Below are positions 1 to 5,828 of a stretch of 13,507 bases of DNA, piece by piece. Every line of letters starts with the position of its first letter. Position 1 is the stretch's first letter. The translations under genes and the position numbers were made by a program. The DNA comes from JBJXGV01 sp046160485 (GTDB lineage: Bacteria > Orphanbacterota > Orphanbacteria > JBJXGV01): assembly GCA_046160485.1 (NCBI GenBank), contig JBJXGV010000025.1, positions 1 to 13,507 on the forward strand, written 5' to 3'. Under the pieces are notes generated by a model, which saw only the letters and a list, made by a program, of their open reading frames with translations, was not told the DNA's origin and did no database searches.

Positions 1-1023
1 GGCGGCGCCGAACTCGACGCGCGCGACTTCGCGGCGCTCCTCGCGCCGGCCGCGGCCGCGTCGCTCGAGCGCGCCGCGCGCGCCGCGCATACAATCACCG
101 CCGAGCGCTTCGGCAAGACGATCCTCCTCTACGCGCCGCTCTATCTCTCGAACGAGTGCGTGAGCACGTGTCTCTACTGCGGATTCTCGCGCGGCAACGA
201 TGTCGCGCGCCGCACGCTATCGATCGACGAGGCTGTCGCGGAGACGCGCCTGCTCACCGCGCGCGGGTTTCAGCACATCCTGCTCGTGACGGGCGAGCAT
301 CCGAAGGCCGCGTCGCTCCCGTATCTCGCGGAGGCCGTGCGCGCACTCCGCGCGACGGGCGTCGCATCCGTCTCCGTGGAGATCGCGCCGCTCGACGTCG
401 CCGGCTATCGCGAACTCGCTGTCGCCGGCGCCGACGGGCTCGTCGTCTATCAGGAGACGTACGACCGCGCGACGTACGCGCGGCTTCATCTCGGCGGGCC
501 GAAGCAAGATTACGATCGGCGGCTCGCGGCGCCGGAGCGCGGCGCGGACGGCGGGATGCGGCGGCTCGGGATCGGAGCGCTTCTCGGGCTTGCCGACTGG
601 CGCGAGGAGGCGCTCGTGTTGTACGCGCACGCGCGATTCCTGCTGCGACGCGCGTGGCGCTGCGCGCTCACCGTGAGCCTGCCGCGCCTGCGTCCGGCGG
701 CCGGCGGCTTCGCGCCCGCGCACGCCGTCACCGATCGCGAGTTCGTGCAGCTTCTCGTCGCGCTGCGGCTTGCGCTTCCCGACGCCGGCATCTCGATCTC
801 CACGCGCGAGCCCGCCGCGCTGCGCGACCGGCTCATTCCGCTCGGCGTCACGCAGATGTCCGCCGGCTCGCGCACCGATCCCGGCGGCTACAGCGATCCG
901 AGCGCCGCCGAGCCGCAATTCGAAATCGAAGACGATCGCTCGCCCGAGGAAGTCGCCGCCGCGATCACGCGCGCCGGATACGACCCCGTCTGGAAGGATT
1001 GGGAGGAGGCGTTGCATGCGTGA
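1..1023 (+). CDS. thiH: 2-iminoacetate synthase ThiH (5' end outside window)
   Basis: Radical SAM enzyme that cleaves tyrosine to dehydroglycine (2-iminoacetate) and p-cresol, supplying the glycine-derived atoms of the thiamine thiazole ring. The frame is open from base 1, and the 340 visible residues lack only the N-terminus (the E. coli protein is about 377 aa). The CxxxCxxC cluster motif reads CVSTCLYCGFSR at bases 151-186. Further ThiH hallmarks are LLVTGEH, VVYQETYDRATYARLH, the KQDYDRRL segment, SLPRLRP and STREP, and the C-terminus PVWKDWEEAL matches the family end. The stop overlaps the thiS start by 8 bases. ThiH rather than the oxygen-dependent ThiO suggests that thiazole synthesis works under low oxygen (family knowledge). 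HydG is related but longer. The identification is firm; thiG is not in view and may lie upstream. Confidence 0.95.
   Translation, partial: GGAELDARDFAALLAPAAAASLERAARAAHTITAERFGKTILLYAPLYLSNECVSTCLYCGFSRGNDVARRTLSIDEAVAETRLLTARGFQHILLVTGEHPKAASLPYLAEAVRALRATGVASVSVEIAPLDVAGYRELAVAGADGLVVYQETYDRATYARLHLGGPKQDYDRRLAAPERGADGGMRRLGIGALLGLADWREEALVLYAHARFLLRRAWRCALTVSLPRLRPAAGGFAPAHAVTDREFVQLLVALRLALPDAGISISTREPAALRDRLIPLGVTQMSAGSRTDPGGYSDPSAAEPQFEIEDDRSPEEVAAAITRAGYDPVWKDWEEALHA
1002..1009 (+). promoter_or_regulatory. Strong Shine-Dalgarno for thiS
   Basis: GGAGGAGG lies inside the last codons of thiH, 6 bases before the ATG at 1016. It is the best ribosome-binding site in the window. It favours the ATG over the internal GTG at 1076, and so implies that the N-terminal extension of ThiS is translated. 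Confidence 0.75.
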
Positions 1024-1291
1024 TACGGCGAGCGGGCCAGAGCGCAGCGACCGCGAGAGTGAGAGCGCCGCGGGAGTGCGAGAGACGATCGCGACGTTCG
1101 TGCTCAACGGCGACGCGCACGCACTCCCCGACGACGCGCGTCTCGCCACGCTTCTCGACACGCTCGCGCTGCGCGCCGAGTGGGTGCTCGTCGAACTCAA
1201 CGGCGAGCCGGTGCCGCGCGAACAGTACGACGCGACGACGCTGCGCGCCGGCGACCGCCTCGAACTCGTCACGCCGCTCGCGGGCGGGTAG
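1016..1291 (+). CDS. thiS: Sulfur carrier protein ThiS with N-terminal extension
   Basis: Ubiquitin-like sulfur carrier whose C-terminal glycine is adenylated and thiocarboxylated, and which donates sulfur to thiazole synthase ThiG. The 91-aa product ends in LAGG, the required Gly-Gly tail. The core (about residue 24 onward) has the family pattern: FVLNGDAHAL, TLLDTL, WVLVELNGEPVPR, LRAGDRLELVTPLAGG. Typical ThiS proteins are about 65-70 aa; the first roughly 22 residues here are charged and Ser/Glu/Arg-rich and look disordered. The ATG at 1016 has an excellent Shine-Dalgarno and overlaps thiH by 8 bases, so the two are translationally coupled. A GTG at 1076 would give a normal-length protein but lacks a spaced ribosome-binding site. 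MoaD is the main alternative; the thiH neighbour argues for ThiS. Confidence 0.9.
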   Translation: MRDTASGPERSDRESESAAGVRETIATFVLNGDAHALPDDARLATLLDTLALRAEWVLVELNGEPVPREQYDATTLRAGDRLELVTPLAGG

Positions 1292-1316
1292 CTCGAGCCC
1301 GCATCGCCGCAGCGAG

Positions 1317-1345
1317 TTGACCGGCTCGCGTGCGGCCTGTAGATT
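1317..1345 (+). promoter_or_regulatory. Candidate sigma70-type promoter before ispH
   Basis: TTGACC (1317-1322; 5 of 6 to TTGACA) is followed after exactly 17 bases by TAGATT (1340-1345; 4 of 6 to TATAAT). It lies in the only gap of the left gene run, after thiS, and would start RNA near 1352, about 25 bases before the GTG of ispH. Position and spacing support it; only the DNA pattern was used. Confidence 0.5.
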
Positions 1346-1361
1346 GGCCTCCGATGCTCGC

Positions 1362-1367
1362 GAAAGG
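1362..1367 (+). promoter_or_regulatory. Ribosome-binding site supporting GTG start of ispH
   Basis: GAAAGG ends 9 bases before the GTG at 1377. The next in-frame ATG (1434) would remove conserved N-terminal residues of the long IspH type, so the GTG is preferred. Confidence 0.5.
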
Positions 1368-1376
1368 TTTCCTCCC

Positions 1377-2645
1377 GTGACCGATCAAAACAAAGCCGCC
1401 TCCTCCGATGCGTGGGACAGCCTCGTCGTGGAGATGAAGAACAACGACCGCTACTTCCAGCGCGGGCTCGGCAATCGTGCCGAGATCGTTCCGCAGCTTC
1501 GCGCCGACTACCACAACAAGCTCGTCGACTCGTTGAAGCAGAACGACTACCGCATCGCGTCGGGGACGTGCGAGGTGCGCCTCGCGCGCGAGTTCGGTTT
1601 CTGCTACGGCGTCGATCGCGCCGTCGAATACGCCTATGAAACGCGCGAACGCTTCCCCGAGAAGCGCATCTTTCTGACGGGCGAGATCATTCACAACCCG
1701 CGCGTCAACGGCCGCCTTCGCGAGATGGGCGTGCTCTTCCTGCCGCAGTCGGAGAACCTCGAGGAGCGCTTCGCCGACGTGCACGAGGACGACGTCGTCA
1801 TCATCCCGGCATTCGGCGTCGAGACGGCGGCGCTCGCGGCGCTCGCCCCGAAGAAGTGCATCCTCGTCGACACCACGTGCGGATCGGTGCTCAACGTTTG
1901 GAAGAGCGTGATCGGCTACGCGCAGGACGGCTTCACCGCGATCGTGCACGGGAAGTACGCGCACGAAGAGACACGCGCGACGTGTTCGCAGGTGTCGCGT
2001 TTTCCGAACGGAGGCTACCTCGTCGTGCGCGACCGCGAAGAGGCGGCGATCGTCTGCGAGTACATCGAGCGCGGCGGCGATCGCGCTGCGTTCCTCGAGC
2101 GGTTCGCGCCCGTCTCCTCGCCCGAGTTCGATCCCGACACGCGGCTCGAACGGATCGGCGTCGCGAATCAGACCACGATGCTCTCGTCGGAGTCGCTCGA
2201 GATCGCCGAGATGCTGCGGCAGGCGATCGTCACGCGCCACGGCGCGGACGAGGCCGCGCGCCGCTTCCGCTCGTTCGACACGATCTGCAGCGCGACGCAA
2301 GACCGGCAGGACGCGGTCGTCGCGCTCATCAACGAAGGCGTCGACCTGATGATCGTCATCGGCGGATTCAATTCGTCGAACACGACGCATCTTCTCGAGA
2401 TCGCTGGGCAGAGCGTGCCGAGTTATCACATCGAAAACGCGTCGTGCCTGCTTTCGGCCGACGAGATTCGCCACAAGCCGCTCGCGCGATTCACACCGGT
2501 CGTGGCGCGCGATTGGCTGCCGAGGGGCGCCGCGCGCATCGGCATCACCGCCGGCGCATCGACACCCAACAGCGAAATCGGCGCCGCAATCGAGCGCATC
2601 TTTCTCTTCCGCGGCGAGGGGCTCCCCGCGGCGGAGCCCGCTTAG
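1377..2645 (+). CDS. ispH: 4-hydroxy-3-methylbut-2-enyl diphosphate reductase, long type
   Basis: Last enzyme of the MEP isoprenoid pathway: a [4Fe-4S] reductase that turns HMBPP into IPP and DMAPP in the cytoplasm. The GTG start gives 422 aa. Three cluster cysteines sit in conserved contexts: FGFCYGVDRAVEYAYETR, VDTTCGSVLNVWK and FDTICSATQDRQDA. The substrate-pocket motifs GEIIHNPRVN, KYAHEET and NQTTMLSSE are present, as is the GGFNSSNTTHL segment. Ordinary bacterial IspH (E. coli) is about 316 aa. This protein has an N-terminal extension of roughly 60 residues (NDRYFQRGLGNRAEIV and onward) and internal insertions like those of cyanobacterial and plant enzymes. The frame stays open far upstream to 156, but that part overlaps thiH and thiS and is not coding. 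The next gene starts 5 bases after the stop. Confidence 0.96.
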   Translation: MTDQNKAASSDAWDSLVVEMKNNDRYFQRGLGNRAEIVPQLRADYHNKLVDSLKQNDYRIASGTCEVRLAREFGFCYGVDRAVEYAYETRERFPEKRIFLTGEIIHNPRVNGRLREMGVLFLPQSENLEERFADVHEDDVVIIPAFGVETAALAALAPKKCILVDTTCGSVLNVWKSVIGYAQDGFTAIVHGKYAHEETRATCSQVSRFPNGGYLVVRDREEAAIVCEYIERGGDRAAFLERFAPVSSPEFDPDTRLERIGVANQTTMLSSESLEIAEMLRQAIVTRHGADEAARRFRSFDTICSATQDRQDAVVALINEGVDLMIVIGGFNSSNTTHLLEIAGQSVPSYHIENASCLLSADEIRHKPLARFTPVVARDWLPRGAARIGITAGASTPNSEIGAAIERIFLFRGEGLPAAEPA

Positions 2646-2650
2646 GCGCG

Positions 2651-3700
2651 ATGAGCACGCCACGCCGCACGCGCGCGTCGTCGCGCGTCGTCAGTGACGC
2701 CGCGCTCGACCAGATCCTCGTCGAGGCCGGCATCGACCCCGCGGGCGCCAACGTGGATCTGGTTCGCGAAATCGTGACGACGGCGCTTCGCGTCGGGCGC
2801 CAGAACCCGACACGCGGCGACCTGAAAATCCTCAACACGACGCTGAAGGAGCTGCGGCACGCGTTCGGCGTGTTCGGCCGCTATCGCGATGCGCGCAAGG
2901 TCGCCGTCTTCGGCTCCGCTCGGCTTGCGCCGACGACGCCCGAGTATCGCGCGACCGTCGACTTCTCCGCGAAGATGGCCGAGCGCGGCTACATGGTGAT
3001 CACGGGCGGCGCGGCCGGTATCATGCAGGCCGGCAACGAGGGCGCGGGAAGCGCAATGAGTTTCGGCGCGAACATCCGCCTCCCGTTCGAGCAGGGCGCC
3101 AATCCCATTCTCGACGGCGACGAGAAGCTCCTTTGGTTTAAGTACTTCTTCACGCGCAAACTCGTCTTCGTGAAGGAGTCCGACGCGATCGCTCTCTTCC
3201 CCGGAGGCTTCGGCACGCAAGACGAAGGCTTCGAGTCGCTCACGCTCACGCAAACCGGCAAGAACCGGCCGATGCCGATCGTTCTCGTCGACGTGCCGGG
3301 CGGCGGCTACTGGAAGAGCTGGGAGCGCTTCGTGCGCGAAGCGATTCTCGATCGCGGGCTCGCGTCACCCGAGGATGTCGCGCTCTATCGCATCGTCGAC
3401 AACACCGACGACGCCGTCCGCGAGATCACGAGCTTCTTCAAGAACTATCACTCGTCGCGGTTCGTCGGAGAGCGGTTTCTCATTCGGCTCGTGCGGCCGA
3501 TTCCGAAAGCGGTGCTCGACGCGCTCAACGCGGAGTTCGCCGACATCGTGACGACGGGTGCGATCGAAACGACCGCGCCGATCGAGGGCGAAGAAGAGGG
3601 CGCCGACAAACTCGGCGTCGCGCGCATCGCGTTCGCGTTCGACCGGCGGCACTTCGCGCGCCTGCGCCAGATGATCGACCGACTCAACACGCTCTACTAA
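2651..3700 (+). CDS. LOG-family (lysine decarboxylase-like) nucleotide-binding protein, long form
   Basis: Rossmann-like protein of the LOG / 'possible lysine decarboxylase' superfamily. Characterised members hydrolyse nucleoside 5'-monophosphates (including cytokinin forms) to base plus ribose 5-phosphate; they are not decarboxylases. The 349-aa product has an N-terminal helical region (1-80), then VAVFGSAR (84-91), TGGAAGIMQAGNEGA (118-132) and the signature FPGGFGTQDE (183-192) with its Glu. About 85 extra residues follow the core, with an acidic stretch near 312-317. Classic LOG proteins are about 180-220 aa, so this is a long subtype and its substrate cannot be read from the sequence. 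The ATG is 5 bases after ispH with no good Shine-Dalgarno, suggesting translational coupling. It may share ribose-5-phosphate-releasing chemistry with the Nudix gene downstream (inference). Confidence 0.85.
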   Translation: MSTPRRTRASSRVVSDAALDQILVEAGIDPAGANVDLVREIVTTALRVGRQNPTRGDLKILNTTLKELRHAFGVFGRYRDARKVAVFGSARLAPTTPEYRATVDFSAKMAERGYMVITGGAAGIMQAGNEGAGSAMSFGANIRLPFEQGANPILDGDEKLLWFKYFFTRKLVFVKESDAIALFPGGFGTQDEGFESLTLTQTGKNRPMPIVLVDVPGGGYWKSWERFVREAILDRGLASPEDVALYRIVDNTDDAVREITSFFKNYHSSRFVGERFLIRLVRPIPKAVLDALNAEFADIVTTGAIETTAPIEGEEEGADKLGVARIAFAFDRRHFARLRQMIDRLNTLY

Positions 3701-3704
3701 TTCC

Positions 3705-3709
3705 GGAGG
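3705..3709 (+). promoter_or_regulatory. Shine-Dalgarno of the M29 aminopeptidase gene
   Basis: GGAGG sits in the 13-base gap after the LOG gene and 4 bases before the ATG at 3714. The spacing is short but the match is full, and it fixes the start. Confidence 0.6.
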
Positions 3710-3713
3710 CCCC

Positions 3714-4841
3714 ATGATTGCGAAGGAAGTGACGGATCTGGCGCGGCTGCTTGTGCGGCACTCGACCGCGCTCGTGCCGGGCGACAAGCTCCTCATCGAA
3801 GCGACGAGCGTTCCGTCCGACATCGTGCAGGCGATCGTTCGCGAGGCAGACGCGGCGGGCGCCGTTCCGTATGTCGTGCTCAAGGACAACGAGGTGCTCC
3901 GCGAAATCTACGACGCGGGAACACCCGACGCGGTGCGCGCTCGCATCACGCTCATGGCCGACATCGAGCTGCACGCGATGAAGCAGATGAACGCGTACAT
4001 CGGCGTGCGCGGCAACATGAACATGAGCGAGTTTTCGCAGATCCCGCACGAGAAGATGAAGATCTACCAGGACCTCTTGCTCACGCCGGTGCACTTTCAG
4101 TGCCGCGTGCCGAAGACGAAGTGGGTGATCCTGCGCTGGCCGACGAGTTCGATGGCGCAAGAGGCGCGCATGCCGACTGACGCGTTCGAAAAGTTCTACT
4201 ACTCGGTTTGCCTCGTCGACTACGAGCGCATGGGACGCGCCGTCGCGCCGCTCAAGGCGCTCATGGAGCAAACCGATCGTGTGCGCATCGTCTCGCCGAA
4301 CACCGAGCTCTCGTTCTCCATCAAATCGATTCCCGTGATTCCATGCTGCGGGAAGTCGAACATCCCCGACGGCGAGTGTTTCACGGCGCCGGTGAAGACG
4401 AGCGTGAACGGCCGCGTGAAGTTCAACACGCGCACGATCTACAACGGCGTGCAGCTCTCCGACATCGCGCTCGAGTACGAGGAGGGGAAGGTCGTGCGCG
4501 CGACGGCGTCCGATACACCGGCGCTCGAGCGCATTCTCGACTCGGATGCCGGCGCGCGCTACCTCGGAGAATTCTCGCTCGCGTTCAATCCGTACATCAC
4601 GTTTCCGATGTGCGACATCCTCTTCGACGAGAAGATTCGAGGCAGCCTGCACATGGCGCTCGGCGCCGCGTACGAAGACGCCGACAACGGAAATCGGTCG
4701 AGCGTTCACTGGGACATGGTGCTCCTGCAGGATCGCGATCACGGCGGCGGCGAGGTGTGGTTCGACGACCGGCTCATCCGCAAGGACGGCGAGTTCGTGG
4801 TGCCCGAGCTAGCCGGCCTCAACCCGGAAAACTTGCGATGA
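3714..4841 (+). CDS. M29-family metallo-aminopeptidase
   Basis: Cytoplasmic aminopeptidase of MEROPS family M29 (thermophilic AmpS/AmpT type), which removes N-terminal residues from peptides using a two-metal site. The 375-aa length is close to the usual roughly 370-410. The expected ligands can be placed by pattern: Glu221 in NIPDGECF, Glu286 in LGEFSL, His313 in SLHMALG, Tyr320 in GAAY, and His332 and Asp334 in SVHWDMV. The spacing between successive ligands resembles AmpT except for a shorter loop between Tyr320 and His332. The N-terminal domain (1-200) is typical and no signal peptide is seen. A full GGAGG precedes the start, and the stop overlaps the cupin ATG by 4 bases (ATGA). All metal ligands appear intact, so I expect an active enzyme; substrate preference is unknown. 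Confidence 0.92.
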   Translation: MIAKEVTDLARLLVRHSTALVPGDKLLIEATSVPSDIVQAIVREADAAGAVPYVVLKDNEVLREIYDAGTPDAVRARITLMADIELHAMKQMNAYIGVRGNMNMSEFSQIPHEKMKIYQDLLLTPVHFQCRVPKTKWVILRWPTSSMAQEARMPTDAFEKFYYSVCLVDYERMGRAVAPLKALMEQTDRVRIVSPNTELSFSIKSIPVIPCCGKSNIPDGECFTAPVKTSVNGRVKFNTRTIYNGVQLSDIALEYEEGKVVRATASDTPALERILDSDAGARYLGEFSLAFNPYITFPMCDILFDEKIRGSLHMALGAAYEDADNGNRSSVHWDMVLLQDRDHGGGEVWFDDRLIRKDGEFVVPELAGLNPENLR

Positions 4842-5188
4842 GCGGCACGAGCGGCGCGGCCGCGGCGCCGCGACGCGTCGACACCGAAACGCTCGCGTGG
4901 CGCGCGTTCGACGACGCGCCGGGCGTTTCGTATAAGACGCTCAACAAGACGCCCGAGGGGTCGCTCACGATTCTGCTCAAGTTCGAGCCTGGCGCTTCGT
5001 ACCCGACGCACACGCACCCCGCTGGCGAGGAGTACTTCGTGCTGTCGGGTGTGCTCGACGATATCGGCGGCGAGTACGGCGCGGGAAGCTTCGTGTATCA
5101 CGCCCCCGGTTCGACGCACACGCCCGCAAGCCGCGCGGGCTGCCTGGTGCTCGTCATGCTTGCGGCGCCGATCGAGAAGCGCGCGTGA
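4838..5188 (+). CDS. Small ChrR-like cupin protein
   Basis: Single-domain cupin of 116 aa. Metal-binding motif 1 is visible at residues 57-70 (THTHPAGEEYFVLSG; ligands probably His58, His60, Glu64 or Glu65), and motif 2 contains His94 in PGSTHTP. The pattern matches the ChrR-type cupin_7 group, seen as the C-terminal domain of the anti-sigma factor ChrR and as free-standing proteins such as putative acetylacetone-cleaving or quercetinase-like cupins. No anti-sigma zinc-binding domain is present, so it is not a full ChrR. It starts inside the M29 gene stop (ATGA) and ends inside the Nudix start (GTGA), so it is almost certainly co-translated with both. The function is unassigned; metal binding is well supported, catalysis is not. 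Confidence 0.82.
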   Translation: MSGTSGAAAAPRRVDTETLAWRAFDDAPGVSYKTLNKTPEGSLTILLKFEPGASYPTHTHPAGEEYFVLSGVLDDIGGEYGAGSFVYHAPGSTHTPASRAGCLVLVMLAAPIEKRA

Positions 5189-5709
5189 GCCGCGAGATCT
5201 ACAAGGGGCGCGTCGTTCATCTCTTCGTCGACGACGTCGCGCTCCCGAACGGGCAGAACGTCGAGCTCGAGGTGATCCGGCATCCCGGCGCGTCGGCAGT
5301 CGTGCCGCTCGACTGGAACGGCGAGGTCATCTTGATACGGCAGTACCGCCACGCGGCGGGCGGGTTCATCTACGAGGTGCCCGCGGGGAAGCTCGACGGC
5401 GGCGAGGCGCCCGAAGTGTGCGCGGCGCGCGAACTGATCGAGGAAGCCGGCGTCGAGGCCGGCCGCATCGACTGCCTCGGCAGCATCCTGACCACGCCCG
5501 GCTTCACCGACGAGGTGATTTACCTCTATCTTGCGCGCGAGCTGATTCCGGCGGAGCAGAAGCTCGAACACGACGAGGTGCTCTCCGTCGAGCGGCTGCC
5601 GCTCGCGCGCGCACTCGCGATGTGCGCAAGCGGCGCCATCCGCGACGCGAAGTCGATCTGCGCACTCTTCCTCGCCGAGCGGTTCCTCCGCAGCCAACTG
5701 ACGCCGTAG
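5185..5709 (+). CDS. Nudix hydrolase, ADP-ribose pyrophosphatase type
   Basis: Hydrolase of 174 aa that probably cleaves ADP-ribose to AMP and ribose 5-phosphate. The complete Nudix box (Gx5Ex7REUxEExGU) spans residues 68-90: Gly68, Glu74, ArgGlu at 82-83, GluGlu at 86-87, Gly89. The segment TTPGFTDEVIYLYLA (103-117), about 15 residues after the box, is the usual ADP-ribose pyrophosphatase feature, and the N-terminal part (YKGRVVHLFVDDVALPNG) fits the NudF/YqkG architecture. The start is a GTG overlapping the cupin stop by 4 bases, with only a weak GAGAAG upstream, so coupling to cupin translation is likely. It is the last gene of the + strand run; a GC hairpin follows. Exact substrate (ADP-ribose versus related sugar nucleotides) is inferred from the family. 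Confidence 0.9.
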   Translation: MSREIYKGRVVHLFVDDVALPNGQNVELEVIRHPGASAVVPLDWNGEVILIRQYRHAAGGFIYEVPAGKLDGGEAPEVCAARELIEEAGVEAGRIDCLGSILTTPGFTDEVIYLYLARELIPAEQKLEHDEVLSVERLPLARALAMCASGAIRDAKSICALFLAERFLRSQLTP

Positions 5710-5722
5710 CCCAACCCCGCTC

Positions 5723-5739
5723 GGGGCTCGCCAGGCCCC
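5723..5739 (+). terminator. Possible hairpin after the Nudix gene
   Basis: GGGGC (5723-5727) pairs with GCCCC (5735-5739) around a 7-base loop, 13 bases after the Nudix stop. There is no T-run behind it, so it is not a classical intrinsic terminator. It may slow polymerase or protect a 3' end. Weak support. Confidence 0.25.
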
Positions 5740-5748
5740 ACCCCGCTC

Positions 5749-5776
5749 TTAAGTTCCGCCAAAAACCGGCCGATAT
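5749..5776 (+). promoter_or_regulatory. Candidate sigma28 (FliA/SigD-type) promoter
   Basis: TTAAGTTC (5749-5756; 6 of 8 to TAAAGTTT) is followed after 12 bases by GCCGATAT (5769-5776). That octamer is 7 of 8 to the E. coli FliA -10 element GCCGATAA and, from memory, identical to the B. subtilis SigD element. Read the SigD way it is TAAG (5750-5753), 15 bases, GCCGATAT, the standard layout. The patch is AT-rich compared with its surroundings. A start near 5783 would leave a roughly 45-base leader to the ATG at 5829. If real, it puts the kinase under flagellar-class control. Confidence 0.6.
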
Positions 5777-5811
5777 TCTCAAGAACTATGCAGACACTCC
5801 TCACATCGGCC

Positions 5812-5816
5812 GGAGG
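5812..5816 (+). promoter_or_regulatory. Ribosome-binding site of the hybrid kinase
   Basis: GGAGG lies 12 bases before the ATG at 5829, a somewhat long spacing. No other in-frame start lies between it and the GAF domain, so it supports this start. Confidence 0.5.
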
Positions 5817-5828
5817 CGTGCGCCCGCG

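Noticed and set aside
1280..1302. Hairpin GCGGGC/GCCCGC around the thiS stop
   Set aside because: A 6-base stem with an 11-base loop and no T-run is expected often in DNA this GC-rich, so it is not called a terminator.
156..1376. Upstream open extension of the ispH reading frame
   Set aside because: The frame stays open back to 156 only because high GC removes stops. The translation is Arg/Ala-rich, overlaps thiH and thiS, and the ispH homology begins after GTG 1377.
1269..2663. Long minus-strand open frame opposite ispH
   Set aside because: The translation is Arg/Glu/Asp/Val-rich with no domain, and ispH on the other strand is certain. It is an antisense by-product of GC-rich codon usage, as are those opposite the M29 gene and the kinase.
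4838..5188. Cupin gene as a full ChrR anti-sigma factor
   Set aside because: Only the cupin domain is present. There is no zinc-binding anti-sigma domain and no adjacent ECF sigma factor gene.
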